Positions 39,250 through 50,155 of a DNA stretch of 64,000 nucleotides are shown here, piece by piece. Position 1 is the first letter of the stretch. The number at the start of each line of letters is the position of its first letter. The translations under genes and the position numbers were made by a program. This DNA comes from Amaurobius ferox (Eukaryota > Arthropoda > Arachnida > Araneae > Amaurobiidae), in assembly GCA_951213105.1 (NCBI GenBank), contig OX578134.1:139537793-139601792 (forward strand). Direction: 5' to 3'. Below the pieces are notes generated by a model. That model was not told the origin of the DNA, searched no databases, and saw only the letters and a list, made by a program, of their open reading frames with translations.

Positions 39250-41378
39250 CATTATTGGTTGTGTATCCACGTAAATGCGACGCCGATAACGATCAAAAAT
39301 AAACGTCTCTATTTTAATCTGTTTTATAGGATTCTAGTTGAGCAGTAGATACGCGCGATATGACCGATGGTAACATACATTTGCCTTGCAAATTTAATCA
39401 TTTGCATATTTGGTATAAAGAAATTTGCATGCGAAATTTCGAGATGATTGGATTACTTTTTAGGGGTGTTTTTTAGTTGTTTTTTTTGCGAAATAGGGTA
39501 TTTATTTATTTTAATTATATAATAATTGAGCAAAACAATATGTTTTCAAGAAATTATGATATTTATATAGATCTACATTATATTAAAAAAAGAACAGCAG
39601 CTCTTTAAATCGAATAGATAAATTTTCCTATTAACATGTCTGACACTGGATGAAATATGAATAAATTTATTATGCATGTTTTTGACTCTATTGTACATTT
39701 CTAGAAATCTATATTAAAGCAATACTTTTCTTTTTTCTACACTAAATTATTACATAAAAAACACAGCATCACTATACATTTTCTAATGAAGTAATATTTT
39801 TAATTCAAGGCTTATTTCGAAAATATATAACTATAAAATGCTGAAAAATAATAAACATAGTAAATAAATACAATAAAATAATAAAAAATAATAAAAAAAT
39901 AAAAAATTACTAAAATGAGTTTTCCGCATAGTGAAAGTAATTTTACATTTCCGACAACAATAAAAGGAATGCAAGCCATTTGGTTTTGAAGACATTAAAT
40001 CTGCTCTATGCATTTCAAGTCACGTAATCCGACAGACTTTGTCGATTTTTTCTGATGTCTCACGAAGAGAAATGCAGATATTAAAAATTGTTTCTGGAAC
40101 ATAAAAGAACAATAATATCTATGCGCTGGGATAAGTATTAAAAACCGTTGAAGGACGTAGAATAACATATACGAGTATATATCTCCATGTTTAAAACTGA
40201 AAAATTTTTATGACTGATTTTAATAATATATGTCTGTATATTTAGCTTTGAAATTCCATTATATTTTAATGAAATTTGCAAGAATTCTAAACTTATCTCA
40301 GTATTTATTGCATACATCTTTCAATTCCAGTGGTTCATAGGCTAAACCATTTATTAACGCAATGCTGAAGCATAGTGGTATATAATTTATACCACCTAAT
40401 CGTCGAATGAAGCAATGTGGGTTTTTGTGTAAACCACGTGGAAATAGTAAAGCTAATATCTCTGCAGGTTCGCCACAGGATGACAATACATTCCAAGTCT
40501 TCAAATTTTCGGGCAAATGGAAAATAACCTTATTACACCTGGCCTGAGAACTGTGTTAGCGCACAGAAAGGGATTGTTTTCCATTAAATAGTCTTACCAG
40601 GAAGTGACACCAAACATTTTATCAGTTTCCATATTGACATCATCAAAAATATCAGAGAACGTTCTTTCCAATGATGTTTGAACTACATCTGTCACTGTCA
40701 GTTAATAATAAGTTGCATTTTTAGGTTATTCGAAATGTGCATTCTTGGGTTTTGTGATAGCTCTTTTACCACATCCGACAAAACTAAGATTAGCACAGTC
40801 CTATAGTTTAAAAAAGTGTTAGGTTATCTTTGCATTCTAACATTTATTTATTTTATAATTAACTTATTATTTTGTCATTTATTAAAGCGAGTGAATCTGT
40901 AACTCGACAACGGGATTTAAGCCACGTCTAGAGAAGGGAGAATCCTTTTAGAGGTTCGTTCATTTTTTTAACTTTCAACGTTGGTGAAATGGTGCTATTT
41001 TCACTTAAACTTAGAGTTTCACATTATTTATTAAAAACTCTTTCATTTATTTCATATATATTATAAATTATTAATGAAAACTAATATAAATAAGGAAAAA
41101 CTAAATTAAAGAATAATATCAATCATGAATAACCGTAAAATATTTTCTAAAGCAATTCACCTCTAATAAAATTATTTTTGCAGTTTCAAGCCAATCAATG
41201 TCTGCATTTTATAAAACCAAAATTGTAAAGACAAAGGAAGATTTTAACAGTTTTAAAAATTTTAAAACTTAAAAAAAATTAATTCACTATATATTCATAA
41301 GTTATTAATTGTTTAAATGAAAACTACCCATCTCAATGGCAAAATTGTGGTTGAAAGAAATAAAATATTCTAACGTTT
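39250..41378. other. Intergenic stretch, nothing recognised
   Basis: AT-rich DNA without a supported gene between the Tc1 relic and the Polinton. An 'aataataaaaaat' low-complexity run lies at 39840-39910. Confidence 0.5.
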
Positions 41379-41384
41379 AATGAC
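41379..41384. repeat. Polinton target-site duplication, left
   Basis: AATGAC immediately before the element's AG terminus. The identical hexamer follows the right terminus at 60154-60159. Six base pairs is the duplication size known for Polintons. Confidence 0.93.
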
Positions 41385-41938
41385 AGTAGTATCTAAACCA
41401 CCTTACGAGCACACATGTACTATATACACTAAAAACTATATTTTATAGCTTATTTTTTATCTTTTTTATATATAAAAAAAGGTATCGATCCATTTTAATA
41501 TTAAAAACATGATTTTATATCTAAATAAGGCCTTTTTTACATTTAGACCAAATTTTAACTTTTTTTTTAGATAAATGCGTGAAAAAAGAGATCAAAGATA
41601 GGCTGCCCCATTTTGGGGCTACCTCATACATAGGTAAATAACGGTGAAATTAAATAAATGCGTGAAAAAAAAGAGGACTTCCAAAATGAATGGAAGTCCT
41701 CTAAGCTTTAAAATAAATAGGGGCCGTTAGTCCCGTCATAAAAGAAGAGAACATGGTGAAAAAATTATTTTATTTTTCAAAGTTTTTTAGAAAATAAAAG
41801 GATTTATATGAAAGTCGTGAAAAAAAGAGGACTCGAATCCTCTAAATAAACTTTAAAATAATCCTAAAAATAGGATTACAAAGTGACTCAAAATATATCG
41901 AAACGCGTCCGTAATTTACGGACGTGTTTTATAGAGTT
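41385..41938 (+). repeat. Polinton terminal inverted repeat, left
   Basis: Starts AGTAGTATCTAAACCACC. It matches the inverted 59597-60153 with only scattered substitutions and short indels in A/T runs (for example 'ggccgttagtcccgtc' against 'ggccgttagtcccctc'). It carries several near-perfect palindromes: 41680-41702 (gaggacttcc/ggaagtcctc), 41828-41846, 41860-41881 and the GC-containing 41905-41928 (acgcgtccgt/acggacgtgt). The last lies close to the inner edge. Confidence 0.95.
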
Positions 41939-41991
41939 CATAAAATCTTGATAGTATTCTAAATTTATTAAATATTCTATTCCTGAGTGCT

Positions 41992-42052
41992 TTAGAAGTC
42001 CTCTAGGCTTTAAAATAAATGGGGGGACTAACGGTCCCCCCATAAAAGAACT
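41992..42052 (+). repeat. Subterminal partial copy of TIR sequence
   Basis: 'gaagtcctctaggctttaaaataaatgggg' and a following 'actaacgg' and 'cataaaagaa' repeat the 41690-41750 part of the left terminal repeat, 300 bp further in and in the same orientation. There is no matching extra copy at the right end. Confidence 0.8.
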
Positions 42053-42059
42053 TAGATGA

Positions 42060-42420
42060 AAATAAAATATATTATAAAAATGATTTCTCTAATTCACCCG
42101 ATCAACGAGGTTGAAAAAGTCTGAGGTCATTTATTATCTAAAACATTTCCTGGCTCGCGGGATTTTTTTTCCAGCTCAGTCGGAAAATAATATTTTTGAC
42201 CTCGCTTCATAGATTTGGCACCGCTATGTGGAACAAACACTACTATCCGTTGTCTGACTGATAAGAGCACTCCTTCAAGCAGAACGGATGATGAAAAAAT
42301 AAATGCACGATTAAAATACTCATTAGCTCAAAGAGATTTAATAAATGTAAAAGATCATATGAGAAACGAAGAGAACGTATAAGTAATGATTTAATTTCTA
42401 TATATATAAATATATTATAA
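42060..42420. other. Non-coding or relic stretch inside the Polinton
   Basis: Between the left terminal repeats and the first small gene. Positions 42095-42300 are less AT-rich than the rest of the element. A plus-strand frame without an ATG runs from about 42201 to a TAA near 42380, with a lysine- and aspartate-rich tail, but matches nothing I know. It may be a relic of another gene or an insertion. Confidence 0.35.
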
Positions 42421-42427
42421 AATATAT

Positions 42428-42716
42428 TATAAAAATGCTTCCTCTAATTCATATTCATATTTATCATTATTCATACCTAAATACTTAAATATATATCTAC
42501 CTTTATTGATTTCATTTATTGATTCATTAGAAAGTTGTCCATGCTTATTCGCTAGATAATAATCCTTTTCTACCCCTTCTATATATAACTTTGCGATTAC
42601 TGTATCTCCATATTTAGTTTTAATTTTTTCAATGATATCAGATCATATTCTTCAGGATATAAATCATTTAATTTAAGCGTCTTAAGATAACCTCTCAGTC
42701 TATTGAACTCTTCCAT
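42428..42716 (-). pseudogene. Accessory small gene family, copy 1 (frameshifted)
   Basis: Starts in the standard CTAATAAATGGAA context. It begins M-E-E-F-N and contains L-Y-P-E-E-Y-D-L-I-S-L, then a frameshift near 42606. The new frame carries the rest, including N-K-H-G-Q-L-S-N and K-G-R-Y-I-F, to a TAA at 42428-42430. It is clearly paralogous to the intact 90-residue gene at 58904. The related pattern 'K-T-K-Y-G-D-T-V-I' recalls a small beta-rich family widespread in arthropod virus-like elements, whose function I cannot name; a nucleic-acid-binding OB fold is only a guess. Confidence 0.75.
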
Positions 42717-42883
42717 TTATTAGTAAAGATTTTTTTATAAATAAAATATCTTTTCTAAACATTATATGATATAGGGGGGGAATGGTCATCCCCCTCCTGA
42801 ATTATAGAGATATTAAGAAAATTTTAGATTTAATAAAATAGTTATTATAAACACTCTAATATATTAAAAAAATCATATATTGA

Positions 42884-43042
42884 TTAAGCTTTCTCATACT
42901 TAAATATATATATACCTTTATATTTTATTGATTCAACTAACTTTAAGGTTACTGTATCACAACAATATTTAGTTATATCAATATATATCCTAGGGTATAA
43001 ATAATTTAATTCAAACATTTTAGGTCTCAGTCTATTGTCCAT
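42884..43042 (-). pseudogene. Accessory small gene family, copy 2 (internally deleted)
   Basis: A 52-residue open frame with start context ACTAATAAATGGAC. The N-terminus (M-D-N-R-L-R, L-Y-P) and C-terminus (I-Y-I-F-K-Y-E-K-A) match copy 1 and the gene at 58904, but the middle third with N-K-H-G-Q-L-S-N is missing and the central beta region is reduced. It stays open, so it could be a shortened functional peptide, but deletion decay is likelier. Confidence 0.65.
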
Positions 43043-43067
43043 TTATTAGTAAACATTTTTTATAAAT

Positions 43068-43307
43068 TCATGACCAATAGAATAAATTCTTTGAAATAAC
43101 ATATAAAACTCCTAATCCTTTCAATTTAATATCTTCATTTTCTTCTTTTTCAATTAATTCAGTCAACCTTTGAAAACTTTCTGATAATAGTTTTTTATTA
43201 TGATCATATTTTATATCATACAATTCTTTACAACGATAAGTCATATAGTAAATTTCTTCAGAATTTGTAAAATTTAAAGCTCGAATATCACCTAAACACT
43301 CATCCAT
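43068..43307 (-). CDS. Small hypothetical protein, 79 aa
   Basis: The ATG abuts the polymerase stop codon (TATATAAATGGAT spans both). The protein is mostly charged and predicted helical (repeated E/K/L spacing, L-T-E-L-I-E-K-E-E), with no transmembrane segment or known motif. It is the next gene after the polymerase in the leftward unit. Function unknown. Confidence 0.6.
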   Translation of the reverse strand: MDECLGDIRALNFTNSEEIYYMTYRCKELYDIKYDHNKKLLSESFQRLTELIEKEENEDIKLKGLGVLYVISKNLFYWS

Positions 43308-46300
43308 TTATATAGAATTATTTTTAGAAACATTTTTATAATGTCCTAAAGCTCTAGTATTCATACCATCTTCTAATATAAATCTTTTATCATCTTTTGC
43401 TGATAAAGCTATCTTGTTCACTTGAATTGAATACAATTCATGTTTCTTACTTCTAATTAAATTCTGTGTTCTATATTGATATTTTTTATTTAATAAACAG
43501 TCTTTATAATCTTCAAATGATATTCTGTTTTTAACGGTACTAGTCTTAGTACCTTTAGACTTCTTAGTTTCAAATTCTTTATGGTCTTCATTATTATTAT
43601 TATTATATTCTTCAACACTCTGTTTTTCTAATCTTATTGAATACATTTTACTTCTTAAACCTACAAATTCTTCCATAATCACACCGTTATTTTCATCTTT
43701 CATTTTACCTAATACTTTTTTATTACATCTAGACATATTATACAGATTATTTACTTGATAATCAGATGTATCAAAATAATCAATCATAGACTTCATATCT
43801 TCATAAAAGTCATCTGTTTTAATATCATATATAAAACAATCTGTATCCATATATAATAACTTAATATTATCCTTATAACTCGGTTTCATGACATTATAAT
43901 GAAAATCATACATTAAATGTTTAGATAAATCTAATATACTCATTCTAACATAAATCGGTTTATTAAAATATAGTTTTGTTTTTTTCATGTGAACAGCTAC
44001 CAAATTTTCATCAAAAATAGTTCTACATTTGAAATTAGGTTTAGCAATTAATTTTTTAACTTGATCATAATTACAACATAATCTTACATCGATTCGTTTT
44101 CTTATATTTTCCATAGTTTTTCCAAATACTGAATTATTCATTAATTTATAAAAATCTTTCTCAAAATCATTAGCAGCTTTCTTTCTCATTTCAGTGTTTA
44201 AATCTATATATTTTTTTAACCAATTCGATTGTTTAAATTGCAATACTCTATGTACTCTTACAGCCTTTAAACCCATTTTCAAATATTGTTTTAAACTTCT
44301 ATAATGAACTACATATTTCTCTTTATCGTGTAAAGTTGTTAATAACTTACCTTGTTTCGAATTTTCAGGAATTCTATTTTCAGGACATAATGGTAAATCT
44401 GAATGATAATCATGTAACTCTTTTGGATATCTTAAACTAATTTCAAATATATATCCAATCTCTGAATCATCTTTTATTTTATTGTTATATAATTCACGTT
44501 TAACTTAATTTATTTCATTACACCATTTAAATTATCCATATGGTAAATATTGACTCATAGCCCATCCATATAAATTATTAGCATCTAAATACATTAAATA
44601 ATTGGATTCTTTACTTTTATCATAATTTTTCATATATTTATTATTTGCTTTTCCATATCTATTACAACATTGTGAAACACCTCCTCTTAAACCTTTTTCT
44701 ATCATGAGAATCATATCATAATCATTTAATAAATCTAATTTAACATTTGTTATTTTTAACATTGCATCCCAAGATAAACCAGGAGCAGTAAAATACCAAT
44801 CTGGATCTAATTTATAAGTTTTTAATAAAACATCTCTAAAATTTTCAAATACATCTGTTAAAATTAATACATCTGTTTTGACATATAAATCTGTATATTC
44901 ACCTACATTTTTATATTAAATTCTTTCCAAACACGTTGAGCATGTTTATATTCTTCATCAGTTATATTACATTCATTCAATTTATTATAAAATTTATCTT
45001 TTGAAGGTAATTCTGTTTCTTTGTACTTATCTCTAGAATCCATATAATCATAAGGATATACACCTTTTCTTGTAATGAGATCTAATTTATCATCAGGAAA
45101 ATGTAATGATGTCTCTCTAAATTTAGATTTTAAGTATTTAATATATTTCATTTTTCGTATTTTTGGAGGATATCTATTTATTTCATTCTCTGGTCTCAAG
45201 TTTTTTGATAAATTATCTAAACTGCAAGACATAAATTTAAATGAATCAATAAATCTCAATTTCATACCTCCTATTTTTTTGCTGAAAGATATATATTTTT
45301 CTTCAGTATTAGGTATAAGATCTATTTTTGATTGATCAAATCCAAGTTCTTTTATAAACAAATGAGAATCATAACCTGTTAAATTATGAATTTTTACTGG
45401 AATAAATTTTGGAATTTGATAATTTAAATTACAAACATTATGAGCAGGACCTCTATATTTTCCAGTTATATGACAATGATCAATTACTTTTTCATCATTT
45501 AAGATTTGATTTTCCCATATATGACAAATATTATTTCTTTTATAATGATTTTCATCGAACTCTATCATTGATTTGATACTTTCATATTTTTTATTTTAGT
45601 CTTCTATAATTTTTTCAATTTTAAGAGTATCCTATTTTAACATAGATACAAACTTTTTGATTGTATCTGGTCCTCTATAAACAACAGGAGGTTTAAAGTA
45701 TTCCTTTTCATATTTGATATAATAACAAAATGCATCTGCTACATGTTTTTGATATTTCACACTATATGATTTAGTTTGATCTTGCTCACATGTATCAATT
45801 TTAGGTAAGAGAGATTCAAAATCAGCATATATAGTACTAGCAGCATACCCGTCCTTCGTACAAAGTATATAATATAAAAAAACTTATAATTCGCAATCAT
45901 GTGCAAATTCTGATAAAGTATTAAATTTATTGCTCATAAAGAGAAGTTTAAGAATATCTGTTCTCACTATGCAAAATTATCTTCACGGGCAAATCTGAAG
46001 AATAAAATATCCTGGCCCCTTTTGTAAACAAATTCACACACAAAAAAAATAATTGAATCAATATATGCAACCACGTACTACTTATATTGTCGCAAATTAG
46101 AAAATATGCCAGTGTGTTAGTAGAAGCTTAAACATATTGTAATATGAGTCTTAAAAATATTTACCAAAATATAAAAGATGACGTAATAAATTGAAAGTAT
46201 CAAAAATCCCCGTAATCTTAATACCAGAAGGTCGTAATTGATTCCAATATATGCCAACATATATAAAAATTTTGCCAATATACCTGTACTACTTATATTC

Positions 46301-49300
46301 TCGTAGATTAGAAGATATACCCGTGCATTTGTAGAAGATTACTTGTACAACGTACTATATATGAGTTTCAACACTTTTCGTCATAATGAAACAATGGCAT
46401 AATAATTTGAAAATATCAATAATACCTGAATCAACTGTCCCCGAAATATCAATAATAATGATGTTTAAACCTGAAGACCGTAATTGATATTATCCAGTCA
46501 AAAATGCAATGTCAATGGAATTTATTTTATATACATATTTTTATTAGATTTAATAAAAATCGTATGACACATAACACATTGGATCTGTTGCTAAGCGACA
46601 TGATATCATCTGCTTCAAATAAATTGATGGAAATCATGTCGTCTGAATAATGTGATCTTCATGGAAGGTTTGGCGACATTTTCGTCTCCATGATATTTTT
46701 ATGGATTTACAAATACTTTTATCAATTTAGTGATATTAAAAAAATTAATTAAATGCGTTACTAAGTAGGATGGATGGACTGACCGACAAATGCTACAGAA
46801 ACATCATTTCAGTACTCTATTCTAAAAAAACAAATTTAATTTCATTGATTTGGGTCATTTTTATCAATTTGGAGATATTTCCTCTAATTTGGTAAAGTTT
46901 AAGAAAAGTTACCAAGTTATTTAGAGATATTCCGCTAAATTCGTAGCTCTAAATTTACAGATCTGAAGAATAAAATATCCATATCCCGTCTGTATATATA
47001 CTAAATGAAAACACTAAAATTGTATTAGAAGATACATACATCCGTTTTACTCTTTTTCTGCTTCAACAATCGGCTAAATGAATTTATTGGGTAAACAAAA
47101 TATATGAGTTTATTAGCTAACCACAATATATGAGCTTTGAAACCTCTTTGCTAAAATAAATAAAAGTGTGATATACGCAGTTCGCAATATATATTATTAA
47201 AAGAACAATCAAAACGTTCATTTATTATGAGTTTATTAGCTAAACACAATATATGAGCTTGAAACCTCTTTGCTAAAATAAATAAAAGTAATGTACGCAG
47301 TCCGCAATATATATAATTAAAAGAACAATCAAACCGTTCATTTATAAAATATATTTTTACATCCATTTATTTATTATACAAATAGAAAAAATAATAATAA
47401 TCATTAACAAACACATTTAATTCCATTCCTTTGCCGAGCAACATGATATAAGATAGAATCTTCCTCATAAAATGGGAAATTAAATAACCATTTTAATTTC
47501 TTTATACTTCTAATCGTTGAGTAAAAGCTTGTGAAATACATGGAGGTAGATTTTTCCATTTAAATTCGTGTTTCAAACAATTCATGCTTTCAGATAGTGA
47601 CTATTTAATGCAAAAATCCTGCATCAAACTCAAAAATAAAGTTTTAATTCCCTTTGACGCTTTAAACAAACGATTTTTATCCTTTCCGTTTGGATAAACC
47701 ACGGAGTTGGAGAGTAGAACTCCTATAAAAAAAGTTCCGTTTTTCATTAATATCTCGACAACCCCTGGTCTTAGAAACTCGAAACTTGGGCAAAATTTAT
47801 GGGGGGCTATTTCAAGGCCACCCACAAAATTTCATTAAATTCGGTTCAGCCGTTCTCTCGTGATGATGAGACAAACCAAAGTTTTGTTTTTTACTAATAT
47901 CTCGAGAACCACTGGTCGTAGAAATTCCAACCATAGACTAAATTTTAAGTGGGGCTATTTCTAGGCTACCCACAAAATTTCATCAAATTCGGTTCAGCCG
48001 TTCTCCCGTGATGATGGGACAAACAGACAGACAGACAGACAGACAGATTTTCAATTTTATTTATATAGATATGGTACTCTCATTTTTCTTTCATGATTTT
48101 TAAATTGAATAACTTCATCTTTTTTAGGCATATTAATTGTGACAGCCTCTTTACAGTATTCCTCATGCATCTTTAATCTTTCCTCAGAATAAAAATGATT
48201 TAAACATCTATCACATAAAAATACTTGATTATTATTAATTTGTGATCTGATCAAACTATTCATATTTTTAATCCAACAATAATGGTCTTTCATATAAAAC
48301 AAGTTCACATGTTTTTCTAATTTATTGTTAGTTATTCTAAGTGGATAAATTGAACCATCATAACTATAAACATTTACAGATATATTATTTAGTTTTTCAA
48401 ATTTTTTAATATTGTCTAATGAAACAGGAAAATCAATACCTTTAAAATTTAATTCATCTTTATATTGTTCATATTTTGACACTCTTTGAGAATTTTTTTT
48501 TACAGGATGAATTGCTGATAATATAGACCACATAAAACATCTGTTATCTTTATTTTTTACATTTATTATAGCTTGTTTAGATTTAATATTTTCAGGTAAA
48601 TCAATATAACTTGATCCTCTCAAGGGTTGATACTTATTTATTCTCAATTCCAAAAATTTAATTTCTTCAAGACTCCAACCAGATCCTTTTGATATAAAAT
48701 CATCAGATTCATTTATTAAGTTGTCAATAACATAATCATAAAAAGTATGTAAATCATTAGATTTTAATATAATTTGATTCTCAGTTTTGAATGTAAATTC
48801 TTGAATTTCTTCATTTAATTTATACAAACAAAACAATTTAAAATTTACCTTTATTCCATTAAATTCTTTCATAATTTGCTTTATTTTTTCTATTACAACC
48901 TTTCTTTTCTCTTCTAAAAATTCTAGAGGGATTTTAATATTATTACAATTATTAATTCTGTATGATCTTAATCTAGATTTATAAGCAGTTTCATATTCCT
49001 TAATTTCTACATTACCTTCATCTAATGCTTTTTTATGTTTTCGACTTGATATGTGATTTTCTAAATGTTTATAATATATGCCGCAAATAATACATTTTCT
49101 TTTTTGTTTTGATCTTTTAATCATTAAGTCTTTCTTTATATGTTCTTCTTCTTCATCTTCATAATATTTACCACAATATACGACATTTTCTATCTTCTGT
49201 AAATAACTTTTCAAGATTTTCTTCTACTGTAAATACATTTTCTTCAGGAAAGACAGATTTAAAATCATTTTTATCAAATCTTAAACTAAAAGAATCAAAA

Positions 49301-49548
49301 ATATTTTTAATTTTTTTACGTTTTTTAGGTTTATCAATAAATATTTTTTTCTTTTTTTCCAAGTATGCTGACAAATCTAAATTTAATAAATCTACTAAAA
49401 CAGGTTTATATTCACCTGTTTTTCTGATATATTTAGTTAATAATTTAATTAAATCAACCTTCTTACAACCTTTAGGTTGTTTAATATTCAATTGTTTTAC
49501 TACTTTTCTAAGTTCATTAATAGTCTTTGACTTTAAGTTGAGCTCCAT
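43308..49548 (-). pseudogene. polB: Protein-primed family B DNA polymerase (disrupted)
   Basis: It would replicate the element from its protein-linked ends. Pieces in order: 49548-49168, a 126-residue frame with a SAP-like N-terminus (residues about 5-45, lysine-rich helix pair); 49214-48070, in an overlapping shifted frame, with a C-x-x-C...H-x4-H zinc finger (about 49100-49040) and the long N-terminal Polinton polymerase region; the Helitron 45837-48069; 45836-44903, with exonuclease I (D-x-E at 45815-45823), an endonuclease VII-like D-H-C-H-I-T-G-K-Y-R-G insert and exonuclease II (Y-D-S-H-L); 44762-44532, with motif A (L-D-A-N-N-L-Y-G); 44282-43308, with motif B (N-N-S-V-F-G-K-T) and motif C (Y-M-D-T-D). 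Lesions besides the Helitron: in-frame stops at 45632-45634, 45596-45598, 44532-44534 and 44505-44507, a one-base loss in an A run near 44911, and the shift near 49170-49214. Not functional. Confidence 0.95.
45837..48069 (-). mobile_element. Non-autonomous Helitron nested in polB
   Basis: Minus strand, 2,233 bp. The 5' end is TCTATATAAATAAAATTG at 48069 downward, followed by a CTGT tandem run (48023-48047), the classic arthropod Helitron start. The 3' end is GGGTATGCTGCTAG, closing at 45837 on CTAG with a near-palindromic CTTTGTACGAAG 12-17 bp inside, as Helitron 3' hairpins require. It sits between host A and T, with no target duplication, which is the Helitron rule. Interior: two tandem copies of a segment of about 125 bp (about 47101-47224 and 47226-47346) and two of a 130-bp segment ending in 'ttcggttcagccgttctc' (47745-48020). 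No Rep/helicase. Confidence 0.92.
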
Positions 49549-49551
49549 TTA

Positions 49552-49800
49552 TTAGGAAACATTTTTTACAATACTTTTTCCTGGAAGATGCTTACTGTGA
49601 TAAATACTTTTTAAATGTCTCTTTTTGTGTGTATAGGTATATTGCATACCACATTCACATTTAAATTTTTTATATTTAATTAAGGAATCACAACATTTGC
49701 AATGACTTTGGAAATAAATTTTTTCATTTCTATGATATATGTAAAACTCATTTACTGATTTCATAGTCAAACAGTGTATACACTTTTTTGTAAGCTCCAT
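49552..49800 (-). CDS. Small zinc-finger protein, 82 aa
   Basis: Intact frame with start context CCTAATAAATGGAG. It carries C7-x2-C10 and C34-x2-C37 in a 'C-x-x-C...F...C-x-x-C' layout that resembles the zinc-binding half of phage endonuclease VII-like proteins, then a second C-x-C...H...H group (residues about 48-69) like a single C2H2 finger. It is probably a nucleic-acid-binding accessory protein. It lies between the polymerase and an unknown gene, each junction being TAATAAATG. Function is inference. Confidence 0.65.
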   Translation of the reverse strand: MELTKKCIHCLTMKSVNEFYIYHRNEKIYFQSHCKCCDSLIKYKKFKCECGMQYTYTHKKRHLKSIYHSKHLPGKSIVKNVS

Positions 49801-49803
49801 TTA

Positions 49804-50142
49804 TTAGGAAACATTTTTATAAAAGGATTGTAAGAAATCATTCCATATTTTTTCATATTTCTTTTTAACTTTTTGGACTTTTATATTATTTTCAATATTA
49901 AAAATATCACAAATCTTTTTCATAAAATAGTAATAGTTAATTGATTTCTCATAATACATAAAATCTAAAAATTTTAAAAACATATCCTCAACTTCTTGAG
50001 AAATATTATATCTCCTTCTTAATCGATTAAAATAACAAACTCTACTATTATATCTTTGTTTTAAACTTTCGTAATCAATAACATAAAAATATTCTTCTTC
50101 TTCCGAATCATAGATTAATTTCATCTTATTATCTTCATTCAT
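49804..50142 (-). CDS. Hypothetical acidic-basic protein, 112 aa
   Basis: Starts at TATATAAATGAATG, 13 nt after the integrase stop. N-terminal third acidic (a D-S-E-E-E-E run at about 12-17), remainder rich in Y, F, K and R and predicted helical. No recognised motif. Position between integrase and zinc-finger gene suggests part of the leftward (replication/integration) unit. Confidence 0.55.
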   Translation of the reverse strand: MNEDNKMKLIYDSEEEEYFYVIDYESLKQRYNSRVCYFNRLRRRYNISQEVEDMFLKFLDFMYYEKSINYYYFMKKICDIFNIENNIKVQKVKKKYEKIWNDFLQSFYKNVS

Positions 50143-50155
50143 TTATATATAATCT

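Noticed and set aside
47151..47825. Frames of 71 and 74 residues within the Helitron
   Set aside because: They sit on tandem duplicated non-coding segments and carry no Rep, helicase or other motif.
48020..48069. Retrotransposon tail ('cagacagacaga' plus 'tatatagat')
   Set aside because: Read on the minus strand it is the canonical Helitron 5' end, and the matching CTAG 3' end and A|T junction were found, so the Helitron explanation is better.
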